From the NCBI RefSeq assembly GCF_003024715.1, contig NZ_PYLO01000002.1:372001-436000 (forward strand): DNA of 64,000 nt, written 5' to 3'. Source of the stretch: Clostridium fessum (GTDB taxonomy: Bacteria; Bacillota; Clostridia; Lachnospirales; Lachnospiraceae). This document shows, piece after piece, positions 1 to 9,833 of this stretch (position 1 is the stretch's first letter; the number at the start of each line of letters is the position of its first letter). The translations under genes and the position numbers were made by a program. The notes under the pieces were generated by a model that did no database searches, had not been told where the DNA came from, and worked only from the letters and a program-made list of their open reading frames with translations.

Positions 1-385
1 CGCCTACCTGACGGGAAAGCAGGATGTGCTCTCTTGTCTGAGCCATAACACCATCGGTAGCAGCTACAACCAGAATAGCGCCATCCATCTGAGCAGCACC
101 AGTGATCATGTTCTTAACGTAGTCAGCATGTCCTGGGCAGTCAACGTGTGCGTAATGTCTCTTCTCTGTCTGATACTCAACGTGTGCAGTAGAGATAGTA
201 ATACCACGCTCTCTCTCTTCCGGAGCTTTATCGATATCCTCGAAGTTCTCAGCTGTGTTACCAGCTACTCTTGCAGCCAGAACTTTTGTGATAGCTGCTG
301 TCAGGGTTGTTTTACCATGGTCTACGTGTCCGATAGTACCAATGTTACAATGCGGTTTAGTTCTTTCAAACTTTGCTTTTGCCAT
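1..385 (-). CDS. tuf: Elongation factor Tu, N-terminal part (cut by window start)
   Basis: GTPase that delivers aminoacyl-tRNA to the ribosome in the cytoplasm. The 128 visible residues begin [20 protein letters not shown] and carry the P-loop GHVDHGKTT (residues 19-27), the switch I segment [12 protein letters not shown] and the DCPGH motif of the G domain. Domains 2 and 3 lie beyond the window edge. The start is fixed by an AGGAGG ribosome binding site just upstream. It is the last visible gene of the rpsL-rpsG-fusA-tuf series and also has its own consensus promoter in the 155-bp gap after fusA, so it can be expressed independently of the str operon. Identity is certain. Confidence 0.98.
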   Translation of the reverse strand, partial: MAKAKFERTKPHCNIGTIGHVDHGKTTLTAAITKVLAARVAGNTAENFEDIDKAPEERERGITISTAHVEYQTEKRHYAHVDCPGHADYVKNMITGAAQMDGAILVVAATDGVMAQTREHILLSRQVG

Positions 386-449
386 TTTAAGACGTCCTCC
401 TTAATTTACACCCAATACGGGTATCTCAATTTATGTTAGGCTGACTCTA

Positions 450-478
450 ATTATATTCGATTAGAGCCGTTTTTTCAA
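450..478 (-). promoter_or_regulatory. Sigma-A promoter of tuf
   Basis: On the minus strand, TTGAAA (473-478) and TATAAT (450-455) are separated by exactly 17 bp. The expected transcript start lies about 60 bp before the tuf start codon. The -10 box sits inside a small inverted repeat (CTCTAAT...ATTAGAG). Confidence 0.85.
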
Positions 479-484
479 GCCTAA

Positions 485-526
485 TATTGCTTTTCCGGGC
501 AGTTATCTGCCCGGAAAAGGCAATAT
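485..526 (-). terminator. Strong hairpin between fusA and tuf
   Basis: A nearly perfect inverted repeat built around TTTTCCGGGCAG / CTGCCCGGAAAA with a 4-nt loop begins 15 bp after the fusA stop. No clear U-run follows it on the minus strand, so it may be an attenuator or an mRNA-stabilising 3' hairpin rather than a full intrinsic terminator. Confidence 0.55.
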
Positions 527-540
527 AGTTACATTTTTAA

Positions 541-2661
541 TTATTTCTCAGCTTTTCCAGCAAGAACTTTCTCCTGAACGCTCTTCGGAACCTGCTCATA
601 TTTCTCAAAGAACATGGAGTAGTTACCACGTCCCTGAGTTCTGGAACGAAGGTCGGTAGAATAACCGAACATCTCTGCCAGCGGAACATAAGCCTTAACC
701 AGCTTGCCGCCGCCGATGTCTTCCATACCCTCGATACGACCACGACGAGAATTGATATCACCGATGATATCACCCATATACTCTTCCGGCATGGTTACCT
801 CAACCTTCATGATCGGCTCAAGCAGTACCGGGTTACCTTTACGCATAGCATCCTTGAATGCCATGGAACCTGCGATATGGAAAGCCATCTCAGAAGAGTC
901 GACCTCATGGTAGGAACCATCGTATACGTCAGCGTGAACGCCGAGTACCGGGAATCCGCCGAGGATACCTGCCTTAGCAGCCTCTTCGATACCTTCGCCT
1001 ACAGCCGGGATGTACTCTTTCGGGATAGCACCGCCGACAACGCTGGACTCAAACTTGAAGGTCTCTTCGCCGTTCGGATCCATCGGAGTGAAGTGTACCT
1101 TACAGTGACCGTACTGACCACGACCACCAGACTGTTTTGCATACTTGCTGTCTACATCTACAGCCTTTGTGAAGGTCTCTTTGTAAGCTACCTGCGGAGC
1201 ACCTACGTTAGCTTCAACGTGGAACTCACGAAGCAGACGGTCTACGATAATCTCCAGATGGAGCTCGCCCATACCAGCGATGATTGTCTGACCAGTCTCT
1301 TTGTTTGTATAAGCACGGAAGGTCGGATCCTCCTCTGCCAGTTTTGCAAGAGCCTCGCCCATCTTGTCCTGACCAGCTTTGGTCTTCGGCTCGATAGCGA
1401 TGTCGATAACCGGCTCCGGGAACTCCATGGACTCCAGGATTACCGGATGCTGCTCATCACAGATAGTATCACCTGTGGTGGAGAACTTGAATCCGATCGC
1501 TGCTGCGATATCACCGGAGTAAACCTTTTCCAGCTCGTGACGCTTGTTGGCATGCATCTGAAGGATACGTCCAACACGCTCTTTTTTGTCCTTTGTTGCA
1601 TTCAGTACATATGAACCGGAGTTCATAACACCTGAGTACACACGGAAGTAAGCCAGCTTACCTACGAACGGGTCGGTCATGATCTTGAATACAAGAGCGG
1701 AGAACGGCTCTTCGTCGGAAGAATGTCTTACAGTCTCGTTGCCATCCAGGTCAACACCCTTGATCGGCGGGATGTCAAGCGGAGACGGCATGAACTCGAT
1801 GATTGCATCCAGGAGCTTCTGAACACCCTTATTTCTGTATGCAGTACCACAGCATACCGGGATTGCCTGACACTCGCAGGTTGCTTTTCTTAATACTTTC
1901 TTTAACTCATCTACAGACGGCTCTTCACCCTCAAGGTAAGCCATCATCAGATCGTCGTCCAGCTCGCAGATCTTCTCTACCAGCTCGGTGTGGTAAAGCT
2001 CAGCGTCATCCTTCATATCCTCCGGGATATCAAGGATGCTAATGTCCTCACCCTTATCATCATTGTAGATGTATGCTTTCATCTCGAACAGGTCGATAAT
2101 TCCCTTGAAATCATCTTCCTTGCCGATCGGAAGCTGTAAACAGATAGCATTCTTACCAAGTCTGGTCTTGATCTGCTCTACACAGCCATAGAAGTTTGCA
2201 CCCAGGATATCCATCTTGTTGATGAATGCCATACGCGGTACATTGTAGGTATCAGCCTGACGCCATACGTTCTCAGACTGCGGCTCTACACCACCCTTAG
2301 CACAGAATACACCTACAGCACCGTCCAGTACACGCAGGGAACGCTCAACCTCAACCGTGAAGTCAACGTGTCCTGGAGTATCGATGATGTTGATACGATG
2401 CTCCAGAGCGCCTGGTTTCGGTTTGCAGTTTTCCTGCAGAGTCCAGTGACAGGTTGTCGCTGCAGAAGTGATGGTAATACCTCTCTCCTGCTCCTGAGCC
2501 ATCCAGTCCATGGTAGCAGTACCTTCATGAGTATCACCGATCTTATAGTTAACACCAGTATAATACAGAATACGCTCAGTAGTGGTAGTCTTACCAGCAT
2601 CGATATGAGCCATAATACCAATATTTCTGGTTCTCTCTAACGGATATTCTCTTCCAGCCAA
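541..2661 (-). CDS. fusA: Elongation factor G
   Basis: Translocation GTPase, 706 residues, the usual length of bacterial EF-G. The P-loop AHIDAGKTT is at residues 18-26, followed by RGITITSAA (switch I), DTPGH and NKMD. The domain IV signature [11 protein letters not shown] is intact, which separates it from ribosome-protection TetM proteins. It lies 15 bp downstream of rpsG in the classical str operon order and is preceded by a GGAGG ribosome binding site. Nothing looks altered. Transcription is expected from the rpsL promoter at 3961-3989. Confidence 0.98.
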   Translation of the reverse strand: MAGREYPLERTRNIGIMAHIDAGKTTTTERILYYTGVNYKIGDTHEGTATMDWMAQEQERGITITSAATTCHWTLQENCKPKPGALEHRINIIDTPGHVDFTVEVERSLRVLDGAVGVFCAKGGVEPQSENVWRQADTYNVPRMAFINKMDILGANFYGCVEQIKTRLGKNAICLQLPIGKEDDFKGIIDLFEMKAYIYNDDKGEDISILDIPEDMKDDAELYHTELVEKICELDDDLMMAYLEGEEPSVDELKKVLRKATCECQAIPVCCGTAYRNKGVQKLLDAIIEFMPSPLDIPPIKGVDLDGNETVRHSSDEEPFSALVFKIMTDPFVGKLAYFRVYSGVMNSGSYVLNATKDKKERVGRILQMHANKRHELEKVYSGDIAAAIGFKFSTTGDTICDEQHPVILESMEFPEPVIDIAIEPKTKAGQDKMGEALAKLAEEDPTFRAYTNKETGQTIIAGMGELHLEIIVDRLLREFHVEANVGAPQVAYKETFTKAVDVDSKYAKQSGGRGQYGHCKVHFTPMDPNGEETFKFESSVVGGAIPKEYIPAVGEGIEEAAKAGILGGFPVLGVHADVYDGSYHEVDSSEMAFHIAGSMAFKDAMRKGNPVLLEPIMKVEVTMPEEYMGDIIGDINSRRGRIEGMEDIGGGKLVKAYVPLAEMFGYSTDLRSRTQGRGNYSMFFEKYEQVPKSVQEKVLAGKAEK

Positions 2662-2676
2662 AGCTTTTTCCTCCTA

Positions 2677-3147
2677 TTAGAATCTGTAATGAGCAAATGC
2701 CTTGTTAGCCTCTGCCATCTTATGCATATCTTCTTTCTTCTTCACAGATGCACCAGTGTTGTTAGCTGCATCCAGAATCTCTTTTGCCAGTCTCTCTTCC
2801 TGAGTCTTCTCGCCTCTCTTACGGGAGTACAGAGTGATCCAGCGAAGTGCAAGAGCCTGTCTTCTTTCCGGCTTAACCTCGATCGGTACCTGATAGGTAG
2901 CACCACCGATACGTTTTGCCTTAACTTCCAGAACCGGCATGATGTTGTTCATTGCCTCTTCGAAAACCTCTACAGCTTCCTTACCGGATTCTGCAGCGAC
3001 ACGATCAAACGCGCCGTATACGATCTTCTGAGCAACGCCCTTTTTGCCGTCCAGCATGATGTTGTTGATTAATTTAGTAACAACCTTGTTGTTGTACAGC
3101 GGATCCGCTAATACGTCTCTTTTCTGAGTATGTCCTTTACGTGGCAC
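2677..3147 (-). CDS. rpsG: 30S ribosomal protein S7
   Basis: Small-subunit protein S7, 156 residues, the normal length. It nucleates folding of the 3' domain of 16S rRNA. It begins [19 protein letters not shown] after the initiator and keeps the conserved segment [20 protein letters not shown]. The start codon is GTG, placed by AAGGAGGG 8 bp upstream. In E. coli S7 represses its own translation by binding the rpsL-rpsG intergenic mRNA. Here that intergenic stretch is unusually long (305 bp) and structured (see separate entry). Confidence 0.98.
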   Translation of the reverse strand: MPRKGHTQKRDVLADPLYNNKVVTKLINNIMLDGKKGVAQKIVYGAFDRVAAESGKEAVEVFEEAMNNIMPVLEVKAKRIGGATYQVPIEVKPERRQALALRWITLYSRKRGEKTQEERLAKEILDAANNTGASVKKKEDMHKMAEANKAFAHYRF

Positions 3148-3452
3148 GTTACTTCCCTCCTTAATATCTGCTCCGGCGGGGAGCCGCGGGAGCCATTCAT
3201 TAGATCTTAGGTACTCGCATTGAACACTTAGCGAGGTTCCTCACGAGCTTAGTGTGAAAGCGCACCTGCGAAACGAGCGCGTCTTTCAGCGCGACATTGA
3301 GCATGGTGCTTCCTCTCTTCCTACTCGGCAGGTTCTCTCTAAGTTCAACCTGCGTCTCGTGCGCGGTTCTATGATTCCCTGCAACCTACAGGATCAATAT
3401 CAAAGTCCGGCACATTCATTCTAAATCTAATAGAACTTCTACCTAATTAAAA
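3148..3452 (-). other. Long structured rpsL-rpsG intergenic leader
   Basis: This is a 305-bp gap inside the str operon without a gene. On the minus strand it holds at least three inverted repeats: GCAGGTT/AACCTGC, TGAAAG...CTTTCA extended by CGCGCT/GGTGCG, and an imperfect CACTAAGC/GCTAAGTG. Part of it (CGTCTCGTGCGCGGT on the plus strand, and GGCACATTC near 3411) resembles the 45-bp repeat seen at 6017 and 55936. It may be an S7-responsive leader, a degenerate repeat insertion, or both. Confidence 0.5.
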
Positions 3453-3872
3453 TTATTTCTTGTCTTTCGGTCTCTTAGCGCCGTATTTGGAACGCGCCTG
3501 TTTTCTGTTGGCTACGCCTGCAGTATCAAGAGTACCTCTGATGATGTGGTATCTGGTACCTGGTAAGTCTTTTACACGACCACCACGAATCAGAACAACG
3601 CTGTGCTCCTGTAAGTTGTGTCCCTCACCCGGGATGTAGCTTGTTACTTCGATACCGTTGGAAAGACGAACTCTGGCGATTTTTCTAAGAGCAGAGTTAG
3701 GCTTTTTAGGTGTTGCAGTCTTAACGGCTGTACACACGCCTCTCTTCTGCGGTGCAGAAACGTTGATAGCTTTCTTCTGTAAAGAGTTGTATCCCTTCTG
3801 CAGAGCCGGAGCTGTTGATTTCTTTTCAGATGTCTGTCTTCCCTTTCTTACTAACTGGTTAAATGTAGGCAT
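3453..3872 (-). CDS. rpsL: 30S ribosomal protein S12
   Basis: Decoding-centre protein S12, 139 residues, starting [13 protein letters not shown]. The conserved [11 protein letters not shown] loop is present with both lysines intact (K56 and K57, equivalent to E. coli K42/K43), so no streptomycin-resistance change is seen. The start is set by an AGGAGG site 7 bp upstream. The frame stays open upstream through the promoter and into the 133-bp repeat element, which could lead to a falsely extended 236-residue call. That extension lies upstream of the consensus promoter and is rejected. First gene of the str operon. Confidence 0.97.
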   Translation of the reverse strand: MPTFNQLVRKGRQTSEKKSTAPALQKGYNSLQKKAINVSAPQKRGVCTAVKTATPKKPNSALRKIARVRLSNGIEVTSYIPGEGHNLQEHSVVLIRGGRVKDLPGTRYHIIRGTLDTAGVANRKQARSKYGAKRPKDKK

Positions 3873-3960
3873 CCTTTTCACCTCCTGTGATATTGTCTGT
3901 GGTTGCTTTTTTAAGCTTGTATTTCCGCGCAGAAATTCCTTGAATTTTGCACGCTTACTT

Positions 3961-3989
3961 ATTATAGCTAGTTTGAGTTGCACTGTCAA
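3961..3989 (-). promoter_or_regulatory. Consensus promoter of the rpsL-rpsG-fusA operon
   Basis: TTGACA (3984-3989) and TATAAT (3961-3966), both perfect, with a 17-bp spacer on the minus strand. Mobile element copy A lies only 39 bp upstream of the -35 box. Confidence 0.93.
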
Positions 3990-4028
3990 GGTATAAAATG
4001 CAAATTTTTCCCGTAAAATAAAGGGTTT

Positions 4029-4161
4029 GTTACTGTTCACGCATACGTGCCCAGTAACGGAATTTGCCGTGGCTTCGCATTTAAATACGGCAAATTCCTG
4101 CTGCCACCACGTTTTCTTACGGCACTTTCGGTTCCAAAAGTGCCTACCTGTGAGCAGTAAC
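4029..4161 (+). mobile_element. 133-bp palindromic MITE-like element, copy A
   Basis: Terminal inverted repeat GTTACTGTTCAC at the left end and GTGAGCAGTAAC at the right end (one mismatch). The 8-bp sequence AAGGGTTT occurs immediately before (4021-4028) and after (4162-4169), a target duplication. Inside are two strong hairpins, GGAATTTGCCGT/ACGGCAAATTCC and GGCACTTT/AAAGTGCC, plus a 30-bp hairpin at the left end. It lies between the str promoter and the terminator of the preceding gene. No transposase is encoded, so it would need one in trans. Confidence 0.9.
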
Positions 4162-4202
4162 AAGGGTTTTGCGCTGTAGACAGGTACAGTGCAAAACCCT
4201 CT
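4162..4202 (-). terminator. Terminator stem split from its U-run by element copy A
   Basis: On the minus strand AGGGTTTTGC (4191-4200) pairs with GCAAAACCCT (4163-4172), closing the transcript of the DUF5684 gene. In the inferred ancestral sequence the stem was followed by TTTATTTT. The element now lies between stem and U-run, with the 8-bp duplication AAGGGTTT preserving the stem on one side and the U-run on the other. Confidence 0.75.
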
Positions 4203-4264
4203 ATTGTCTCATCTGACTCTTTTTTTCTGGAAAATATCTTAAATATCCCGGAACTTCATTTCCG

Positions 4265-4681
4265 CTACTCCTGCGGTCCCATGTACTCCGAATCACCAAA
4301 ACCAAGAATCAGCATAAAAAGCGGATTCAGGAAAAATAAACCAATCGTAAATCCTATCCCGTGACCATAGGCACACGCCAGCTTATAGAGTGCCACCACA
4401 TTCATGAGTGCTGTTCCCAGAAGCGCAAGCGAACCGATAACTCCCACGATTCCGCCGAAGGAATTTAAAATACCTCCGCCGACCGCCAGTCCGAGTGCCA
4501 CCCAGAAATACTGCACATCCCAGGTCAGCCGGTACTGTACATAGCCATTGTAAATCGGAATGATGGATTTCCATCCTTCTTCCCCGGCTTTTGTAAAGAT
4601 CTTCCAGTATGCAATTACCTGCAGAATATAAAAGATAAACGCAAATAATGCATATGCCATAATAAACGCCACCAATCCCAT
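4265..4681 (-). CDS. DUF5684-type small membrane protein
   Basis: A 138-residue integral membrane protein with about four hydrophobic segments. It carries the family-typical stretch FTKAGEEGWKSIIPIYNGY after the first membrane segment, a signature of DUF5684 proteins, which often sit near signal peptidases or secreted proteins. Function is unknown. Starts after AGGAGGAAAGC and follows the amidase gene by 21 bp, so the two are probably co-transcribed. Its terminator has been disturbed by element copy A. Confidence 0.8.
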   Translation of the reverse strand: MGLVAFIMAYALFAFIFYILQVIAYWKIFTKAGEEGWKSIIPIYNGYVQYRLTWDVQYFWVALGLAVGGGILNSFGGIVGVIGSLALLGTALMNVVALYKLACAYGHGIGFTIGLFFLNPLFMLILGFGDSEYMGPQE

Positions 4682-4702
4682 ACGCTTTCCTCCTTTCAGT
4701 TT

Positions 4703-5800
4703 TTACTGTCCGAAGAATATATTCACGCCAGCCAGCAGTCCGTTCGCCAGAGTCTCAAGCGTCGCACCCGAATGATCGGACGCCTTATCTCCCAGCTCAA
4801 TATCCACACTCGGAATCGTTGAATAGGAAGTCTGGGTCAAATCCATCTCCATGCTGCCTTTAGAATAAATCTTCACACCCGCGCTCTTTAAGCCGCTGAT
4901 CAGCGACTCGCCCAGTTGGTTGTGCTGCTTCCAATGAGAGGCAACCGGCTCCATCGCACGGTAGGTTGCATTGCTTGGAACGCTCATGAAAAAGGCACCC
5001 TTGTTGCTGCTGGTTGAATCCCAGTGCAAGGCTATATGACAGTCCGCGTTGTTATTCGCAATGACCGTACGAGCTATATTATCCAGCTGTACATCATCTG
5101 ATTCACGGATCATCAGTACATCATAGCCTGCATTCAGAAGTTTTGTCTTAAGCACCTTTGCCATAGCAAGTGTTACCTTGCTCTCTGCTGTTCCATCTGC
5201 AAAGGTCATACCGCTGGAAACTGCCACTGCTGAGGTAGCACCGGCTCCGGTTGTGCCGCCGGTTACTTTCGCACTTCCATCCGGATGACACTGGGTCTTG
5301 ACGCTTCCGCCACCGTTTGTTCCATGTCCGGCATTGACACAGACCACTTTATTTTTCTTGTTGGAAGCAGTCGAGCGGTACAGGGTCGCAGTTCCGCTGT
5401 TGATCTTTGAATAATTTGCGTATTTATAATTAGAAGAAAGTGCGATCGCCGTGCCGCCGGATGTCTGCGCTCCCGCTGCTGTCTGGCTGGTTGTCTGGAC
5501 AGCACCTGCAGATGCCGGTTTTTTGCTTGTCACATAGGCGGATGAAACGTAATACTTCTTTCCATTCAAAAGAATCATCGTCCACTGCCCGCTGGTTCCC
5601 ACGCGCTCCAGCTTCTGACCGTAGGACAGATTGCCCGCGATATTATTGTCCTTGATCTGCGCCGATGTCCGGTAGCGCAGGGAAGACGTATTGACATACA
5701 CCGAGTCACCTGCCAGCGCGATCTGCGACATACCGGCTGTCATCAGCAGAGCCGCCGCCAGTCCCAGTGTGTGTTTTTTGAGCCAATTGTGTCTCTTCAT
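4703..5800 (-). CDS. Secreted N-acetylmuramoyl-L-alanine amidase (Amidase_3) with SH3-like domain
   Basis: Predicted zinc amidase that cleaves the bond between MurNAc and L-Ala in peptidoglycan outside the membrane. 365 residues: signal peptide 1-30 ending ALA, bacterial SH3-like domain about 33-90, a Ser/Thr/Ala-rich linker to about 150, then the catalytic domain. Likely zinc ligands are H159 (NAGHG), E206 (TAESK) and H259 (ALHWD), with the general-base glutamate in the late VDIELGDKAS motif. The ALHWDS motif replaces the more usual SIHANA-type sequence. RBS GGAAGGAG upstream. Probably wall turnover or cell separation. Confidence 0.88.
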   Translation of the reverse strand: MKRHNWLKKHTLGLAAALLMTAGMSQIALAGDSVYVNTSSLRYRTSAQIKDNNIAGNLSYGQKLERVGTSGQWTMILLNGKKYYVSSAYVTSKKPASAGAVQTTSQTAAGAQTSGGTAIALSSNYKYANYSKINSGTATLYRSTASNKKNKVVCVNAGHGTNGGGSVKTQCHPDGSAKVTGGTTGAGATSAVAVSSGMTFADGTAESKVTLAMAKVLKTKLLNAGYDVLMIRESDDVQLDNIARTVIANNNADCHIALHWDSTSSNKGAFFMSVPSNATYRAMEPVASHWKQHNQLGESLISGLKSAGVKIYSKGSMEMDLTQTSYSTIPSVDIELGDKASDHSGATLETLANGLLAGVNIFFGQ

Positions 5801-6016
5801 CTATATAATCTCCTTCCAATGTCTCTATTTTTAAAATAATTGTTTCTGTTTTGAAAGTCTAAAATCGTTAAATTTGTTCTTTAAATTTATACAATTTAAT
5901 CACATTACTTTGGATTTTAAACATTTCCTTTATAAGTATAACGGATTTTCCCCTTCGATTCAACCAATCCCGCGCTTCTATTTCTTACGGTTTTCTGTCT
6001 ATGATATGGCAGGAAC

Positions 6017-6061
6017 GAATGTGCCTTGGCACATTCGGGCGTCTCGCGCGGTCGCTTGCGA
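6017..6061 (+). repeat. 45-bp palindromic repeat, copy 1
   Basis: Shares 42 of 45 positions with 55936-55980. It consists of a perfect hairpin GAATGTGCC-TT-GGCACATTC followed by GGGCGTCTCGCGCG and a second hairpin GTCGC-TT-GCGAC. Located in the gap between rpoC and the amidase gene. The remainder of 5801-6016 is AT-rich, and no gene is seen in it. Confidence 0.7.
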
Positions 6062-6098
6062 CAACCTACAGCTTCGCGCGAGTGCGCATCATTGGCAC

Positions 6099-6130
6099 AA
6101 AAAAAGACCGCCGCATCTCTGCGGCGATCT
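6099..6130 (-). terminator. Intrinsic terminator of rpoBC
   Basis: On the minus strand GATCGCCGC-AGAGAT-GCGGCGGTC is followed by seven T residues (6099-6105). It starts about 30 bp after the rpoC stop codon. Confidence 0.9.
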
Positions 6131-6160
6131 CCAAAAAACGATTCCGTTTTTCATTTTTAA

Positions 6161-9100
6161 TTATTCTTCACTCAGCTCATCCTCGTTGAGTACAATCTTG
6201 TCTGCCTCGTCCAGTTCAGCCGGCTCGTTGAAGTCGTCCTCTGCCAGATCGATATCATCCTCTTCCTCAACATCTGTGTTCAGCTTGATGGAGCGGTAAC
6301 GCTTCATACCGGTACCAGCCGGAATCAGCTTACCAATCAGAACGTTCTCCTTCAGACCAATCAGCTTATCTACCTTTCCGTTGATGGCAGCCTCGGTCAG
6401 AACCTTGGTTGTCTCCTGGAAGGATGCAGCGGATAAGAAGGAGTCGGTTGCCAGAGATGCCTTGGTGATACCCAGCATAACCTGACGTCCGATCGCCGGC
6501 TCTTTGCCCTCGGCTTCCAGCGCCTCGTTCATCTCGTTGAAATCGAGTACATCCATGGATACGCCCGGCAGTACGTCGGAATCTCCACTTTCCTCAATCT
6601 TAATCTTCTTTAACATCTGGTGTACGATCATCTCGATATGCTTATCGTTGATTTCTACACCCTGTAAGCGGTATACACGCTGTACTTCCTGGATCATGTA
6701 ATCCTGTACGGCGCGAACGCCCTTGATCTTCAGAATATCGTGCGGGTTCACGCTACCTTCGGTCAGCTCGTCACCAGCCTCCAGAACCGCGCCGTCCTGA
6801 ATCTTGATACGGGAGCCGTAAGGAATCAGGTATGTCTTGGAATTGCCCGTCTCATTATCCGTGATAATGATCTCACGTTTCTTCTTGGTATCTTTGATGG
6901 TTGCCACACCGCCGAACTCAGCGATGATAGCAAGTCCCTTCGGCTTACGTGCCTCGAAAAGCTCCTCGACACGCGGAAGACCCTGTGTGATATCGCCACC
7001 GGCAACGCCGCCCGAGTGGAACGTACGCATGGTCAGCTGTGTACCAGGCTCACCGATAGACTGTGCCGCGATGATGCCGACTGCCTCACCGACCTGGACC
7101 GGCTGACCGGTTGCCATGTTGGCACCGTAGCACTTCGCACACACACCGATATGGGATTTACAGGTCAGGACGGTACGGATCTTGATGGAATCTCTGCCCT
7201 GTTTCTTCAATGCTGCCATAACAGCCGCTGCACGCTTCGGCGTACACATATGATTCTTCTCAATCACCACTTCACCTGTATCCGGGTCTGTGATTGTCTC
7301 AGCGATGAAACGTCCTGTGATACGCTCCTGCAATGTCTCGATGGTCTCCTGACCATCCATGAATGCCTTGATCTCCATATACGGAATCTCCGGCTTATCC
7401 CAGCAGCAGTCCTCCTCGCGGACGATCAGATCCTGGGATACGTCTACCAGACGTCTGGTCAGGTAACCAGAGTCGGCAGTACGCAGAGCCGTATCGGACA
7501 TACCTTTTCGAGCTCCGTGTGCGGAGATGAAGTACTCCAGTACGTCCAGACCCTCACGGAAGTTGGACTTGATAGGAAGTTCAATCGTATGACCGGTCGT
7601 ATCTGCCATCAGTCCTCGCATACCAGCAAGCTGTTTAATCTGCTTATCCGATCCTCGCGCACCGGAGTCAGCCATCATGAAGATGTTGTTATATTTGTCA
7701 AGTCCTGTCAGCAGGTCGTGAGTCAGCTGATCATCGGTTGCCTTCCAGGTCTCGATAACTTCTTTGTAACGCTCTTCCTCTGTGATAAGACCACGGCGGA
7801 AGTTCTTTGCGATATGGTCAACCGTTGCCTGCGCGTCAGCAATCAGCTTCGGCTTGCTTGCCGGTACGGTCATATCGGAAATCGATACGGTCATGGCTGC
7901 ACGTGTAGAGAACTTGTAGCCAATCGCCTTAATATCATCCAGGGTGATCGCTGTCTGGGTTGCACCATGGACATTGATAACCTTCTCCAGAATCTGCTTT
8001 AACTGCTTCTTGCCTACGTGGAAGTCAACTTCCAGTTTCAGCTCGTTCTCTTTCTGGGAACGGTCTACGAAGCCCAGATCCTGCGGGATGATCTCGTTGA
8101 AGATGAAACGTCCAACGGTAGACTCGATGATACCAGTCTTCGTTGTGCCATCCGGCATCGTGCGGGTTACTCTTACTTTGACACGGGAATGCAGGGTAAC
8201 AACCTTGTTCTCGTATGCAAGAATCGCCTCGTTGATGCTCTTGAATGCCATGCCCTCGCCCTTGGCGCCCGGACGTTCCTGGGTCAGATAGTAAATACCA
8301 AGTACCATATCCTGAGAAGGAACGGCTACCGGACCACCATCGGACGGTTTTAACAGGTTATTCGGAGAAAGCAGCAGGAAACGGCACTCTGCCTGTGCCT
8401 CCACGGAAAGCGGAAGATGTACCGCCATCTGGTCGCCATCGAAATCGGCGTTGAATGCGGTACAAACAAGCGGATGCAGCTTGATTGCCTTACCTTCTAC
8501 CAGAATCGGCTCGAATGCCTGAATACCCAGACGATGCAGTGTAGGAGCACGGTTTAACATAACCGGATGCTCTTTGATTACATCCTCGAGAACGTCCCAA
8601 ACCTCCGGCTGAAGGCGCTCTACCATCTTCTTTGCATTTTTAATGTTATGAGCGGTTCCGTTGGAAACCAGCTCTTTCATAACGAACGGTTTAAACAGCT
8701 CGATCGCCATCTCTTTCGGCAGACCGCACTGGTAAATCTTTAACTCCGGTCCTACGACGATAACAGAACGTCCGGAATAGTCAACTCGTTTACCCAGCAG
8801 GTTCTGACGGAAACGTCCCTGTTTACCCTTTAACATATCGGAAAGGGACTTGAGGGCACGGTTGCCAGGACCGGTAACCGGACGACCGCGGCGGCCATTG
8901 TCGATCAGGGCGTCAACTGCCTCCTGAAGCATACGTTTCTCGTTGCGCACGATGATATCCGGTGCGCCGAGCTCCAGAAGTCTTGCCAGACGGTTGTTAC
9001 GGTTGATAATACGGCGGTACAGGTCGTTTAAGTCGGAAGTTGCGAAACGTCCGCCATCCAGCTGTACCATCGGACGGATATCCGGCGGGATAACCGGGAC

Positions 9101-9811
9101 AACGGTCATGATCATCCACTCCGGTTTGTTGCCGGAATTTCTGAATGCCTCTACGACTTCCAGACGCTTGATGATACGGGCACGCTTCTGTCCGGTTGCA
9201 TCCTGTAACTGGTTTCTCAGATCCTCAGAATCCTTCTCCAGGTCGATCGCCTTTAAAAGCTCCTGAATCGCCTCGGCACCCATGCCGACACGGAAAGAAC
9301 CGTAACCGTATTTTTCGATCTCGTCACGGTACTCCTTCTCAGACAGAACCTGCTTCATCTGCAGTCCGGTCTGTCCCGGATCCAGCACGATATAGGAAGC
9401 GAAGTACAGAACCTTCTCCAGAGTTCTCGGAGAAATGTCCAGAATCAGACCCATGCGGCTCGGAATTCCCTTGAAATACCAGATGTGGGAAACCGGAGCT
9501 GCAAGCTCGATATGACCCATGCGCTCACGGCGGACGCTGGCTTTTGTAACCTCAACGCCGCAGCGGTCACAGATAACACCTTTATATCTGATTTTTTTAT
9601 ATTTACCACAGTGGCACTCCCAGTCCTTGCTCGGTCCAAAGATTCTCTCACAGAACAGGCCGTCTTTCTCCGGCTTTAATGTTCTGTAGTTGATGGTCTC
9701 CGGCTTTTTAACCTCGCCGTGAGACCACTCCAGAATCTTTTCAGGGGATGCCAAACCGATCTTGATTGCGTCAAATGTCAATGGTTGATATGTTTCATTT
9801 GTCTCTGGCAT
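6161..9811 (-). CDS. rpoC: RNA polymerase beta' subunit
   Basis: Catalytic subunit of RNA polymerase, 1216 residues, a normal Firmicute length without large lineage inserts. The N-terminal zinc-binding cysteines lie in [20 protein letters not shown] (about 66-85). The Mg-binding active-site motif NADFDGDQM starts at residue 454, and the trigger-loop region follows [11 protein letters not shown]. The C-terminus is acidic ([15 protein letters not shown]...). It starts after GGAGGGAG and lies 22 bp downstream of rpoB. Ends at a strong terminator. Confidence 0.98.
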   Translation of the reverse strand: MPETNETYQPLTFDAIKIGLASPEKILEWSHGEVKKPETINYRTLKPEKDGLFCERIFGPSKDWECHCGKYKKIRYKGVICDRCGVEVTKASVRRERMGHIELAAPVSHIWYFKGIPSRMGLILDISPRTLEKVLYFASYIVLDPGQTGLQMKQVLSEKEYRDEIEKYGYGSFRVGMGAEAIQELLKAIDLEKDSEDLRNQLQDATGQKRARIIKRLEVVEAFRNSGNKPEWMIMTVVPVIPPDIRPMVQLDGGRFATSDLNDLYRRIINRNNRLARLLELGAPDIIVRNEKRMLQEAVDALIDNGRRGRPVTGPGNRALKSLSDMLKGKQGRFRQNLLGKRVDYSGRSVIVVGPELKIYQCGLPKEMAIELFKPFVMKELVSNGTAHNIKNAKKMVERLQPEVWDVLEDVIKEHPVMLNRAPTLHRLGIQAFEPILVEGKAIKLHPLVCTAFNADFDGDQMAVHLPLSVEAQAECRFLLLSPNNLLKPSDGGPVAVPSQDMVLGIYYLTQERPGAKGEGMAFKSINEAILAYENKVVTLHSRVKVRVTRTMPDGTTKTGIIESTVGRFIFNEIIPQDLGFVDRSQKENELKLEVDFHVGKKQLKQILEKVINVHGATQTAITLDDIKAIGYKFSTRAAMTVSISDMTVPASKPKLIADAQATVDHIAKNFRRGLITEEERYKEVIETWKATDDQLTHDLLTGLDKYNNIFMMADSGARGSDKQIKQLAGMRGLMADTTGHTIELPIKSNFREGLDVLEYFISAHGARKGMSDTALRTADSGYLTRRLVDVSQDLIVREEDCCWDKPEIPYMEIKAFMDGQETIETLQERITGRFIAETITDPDTGEVVIEKNHMCTPKRAAAVMAALKKQGRDSIKIRTVLTCKSHIGVCAKCYGANMATGQPVQVGEAVGIIAAQSIGEPGTQLTMRTFHSGGVAGGDITQGLPRVEELFEARKPKGLAIIAEFGGVATIKDTKKKREIIITDNETGNSKTYLIPYGSRIKIQDGAVLEAGDELTEGSVNPHDILKIKGVRAVQDYMIQEVQRVYRLQGVEINDKHIEMIVHQMLKKIKIEESGDSDVLPGVSMDVLDFNEMNEALEAEGKEPAIGRQVMLGITKASLATDSFLSAASFQETTKVLTEAAINGKVDKLIGLKENVLIGKLIPAGTGMKRYRSIKLNTDVEEEDDIDLAEDDFNEPAELDEADKIVLNEDELSEE

Positions 9812-9833
9812 GAGCGGTACTCCCTCCTATCGA

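Noticed and set aside
3873-4163. N-terminal extension of rpsL reading through the promoter and element copy A (236-residue protein)
   Set aside because: The family start MPTFNQ has an AGGAGG site, and the perfect promoter lies inside the extension. The openness comes from the stop-free frame of the mobile element.
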